Assembly (NCBI GenBank): GCA_947471745.1
Contig: CANJKZ010001160.1
Coordinates: 907,001 to 971,000 of the forward strand
Origin: Closterium sp. Naga37s-1
Lineage: Eukaryota; Streptophyta; Zygnematophyceae; Desmidiales; Closteriaceae
Direction of reading: 5' to 3'
DNA: 64,000 nucleotides
Shown one piece after another: positions 63,604 through 64,000 of the stretch. Every line of letters begins with the position of its first letter. Position 1 is the stretch's first letter. The notes under the pieces were generated by a model, which saw only the letters and a program-made list of their open reading frames with translations, searched no databases and had not been told where the DNA came from. The position numbers and the translations under genes were made by a program.

Positions 63604-64000
63604 TGCTAGTTCATGCTCATTCCACTCATGCGCACACAATGCCAATGAGGCTCATCTGCAAACCTCTTAGTGAGGAAGTCTGCTTGTTGCTGGTGTGTCT
63701 TGATGTAGATCGGATTCACCGTCCCCCTCTTCACCTTACGCAGCCAATGCCACTTTATACGCATGTACTCGTTCAGCCCGTGAAGCACATCGTTCATGGT
63801 CATCCCAAGAGCCCCCTTGCTATCACAAAATAGCGGTGTAACAACCTTCTGCTCCTGGCCAACCTCCTCCAAAAGCCTCCTCAGCCAAATCAACTCATTT
63901 ACCCCATGGAACATCGCCATGTACCCTGATTCTACAAAGGAGAGTGCCGTCTCCGTCTGCTTCTTGGACCTCCAACTAACAGTCCTCCCCCCAACCAGGC
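63604..64000 (-). CDS. copia element 4 RNase H end (runs off window)
   Basis: Minus-strand frame reading SWRSKKQTETALSFVESGYM, then a stop-free stretch ELIWLRRLLEEVGQ, TPLFCDSKGALGM, DFLTKRFADEPHWHC and the stop at 63606. These are the last RNase H motifs of a copia polyprotein; the rest of the element lies beyond 64000. Confidence 0.85.

Overview
The window is nuclear DNA of a eukaryote from the green lineage. Evidence: Ty1/copia elements with initiator-Met-tRNA primer sites, Ty3/gypsy chromovirus and PIF/Harbinger remnants, spliced genes with GT-AG introns, and a plant-type family GT77-like glycosyltransferase. GC-rich exons and intron minisatellites would suit a streptophyte alga or non-seed land plant, but the species cannot be fixed from sequence alone.

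Layout. 1-24 kb is mostly transposons. A 1.5-kb non-autonomous LTR element (760-2291, TSD TGGCC) lies next to a 7.25-kb copia element on the minus strand (2728-9977, TSD CTCTG). The two share LTR-tip, polypurine and primer-site design. A second copia (12486-18808, TSD CTACA, plus strand) has ~870-bp LTRs and an inverted internal block. A third, internally deleted copia (19.2-21.8 kb, minus) carries a solo LTR. 22.6-24.1 kb holds an unrecognised minus-strand gene with four W-T-x-x-D-E repeats and a basic Ala/Lys tail. 24.1-29.3 kb is largely non-coding, with a field of small palindromes and minisatellites.

29.3-55.2 kb is the gene-bearing part. The plus-strand eIF2B epsilon gene has 18 exons that I could join in phase (782 codons), spread over 17 kb by satellite-filled introns. 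Convergent to it, on the minus strand, are a four-exon GT77-like glycosyltransferase (626 codons) and a five-exon secreted Gly/Met-rich YHYH-domain protein (563 codons).

55.9-64 kb is a transposon graveyard: gypsy chromodomain tail, copia fragments in both orientations, a solo LTR of the second copia family, two inverted ~1-kb LTRs around gypsy RT and Harbinger transposase remnants, and a copia RNase H end running off the window.

The most striking observation is how introns grew here. In many introns the tandem repeat unit is the exon end plus the 5' splice site. In others, decayed copies of the 3' splice site plus the start of the next exon line up before the real exon. Two unrelated genes show it, suggesting a general mode of intron expansion by tandem duplication across splice junctions.
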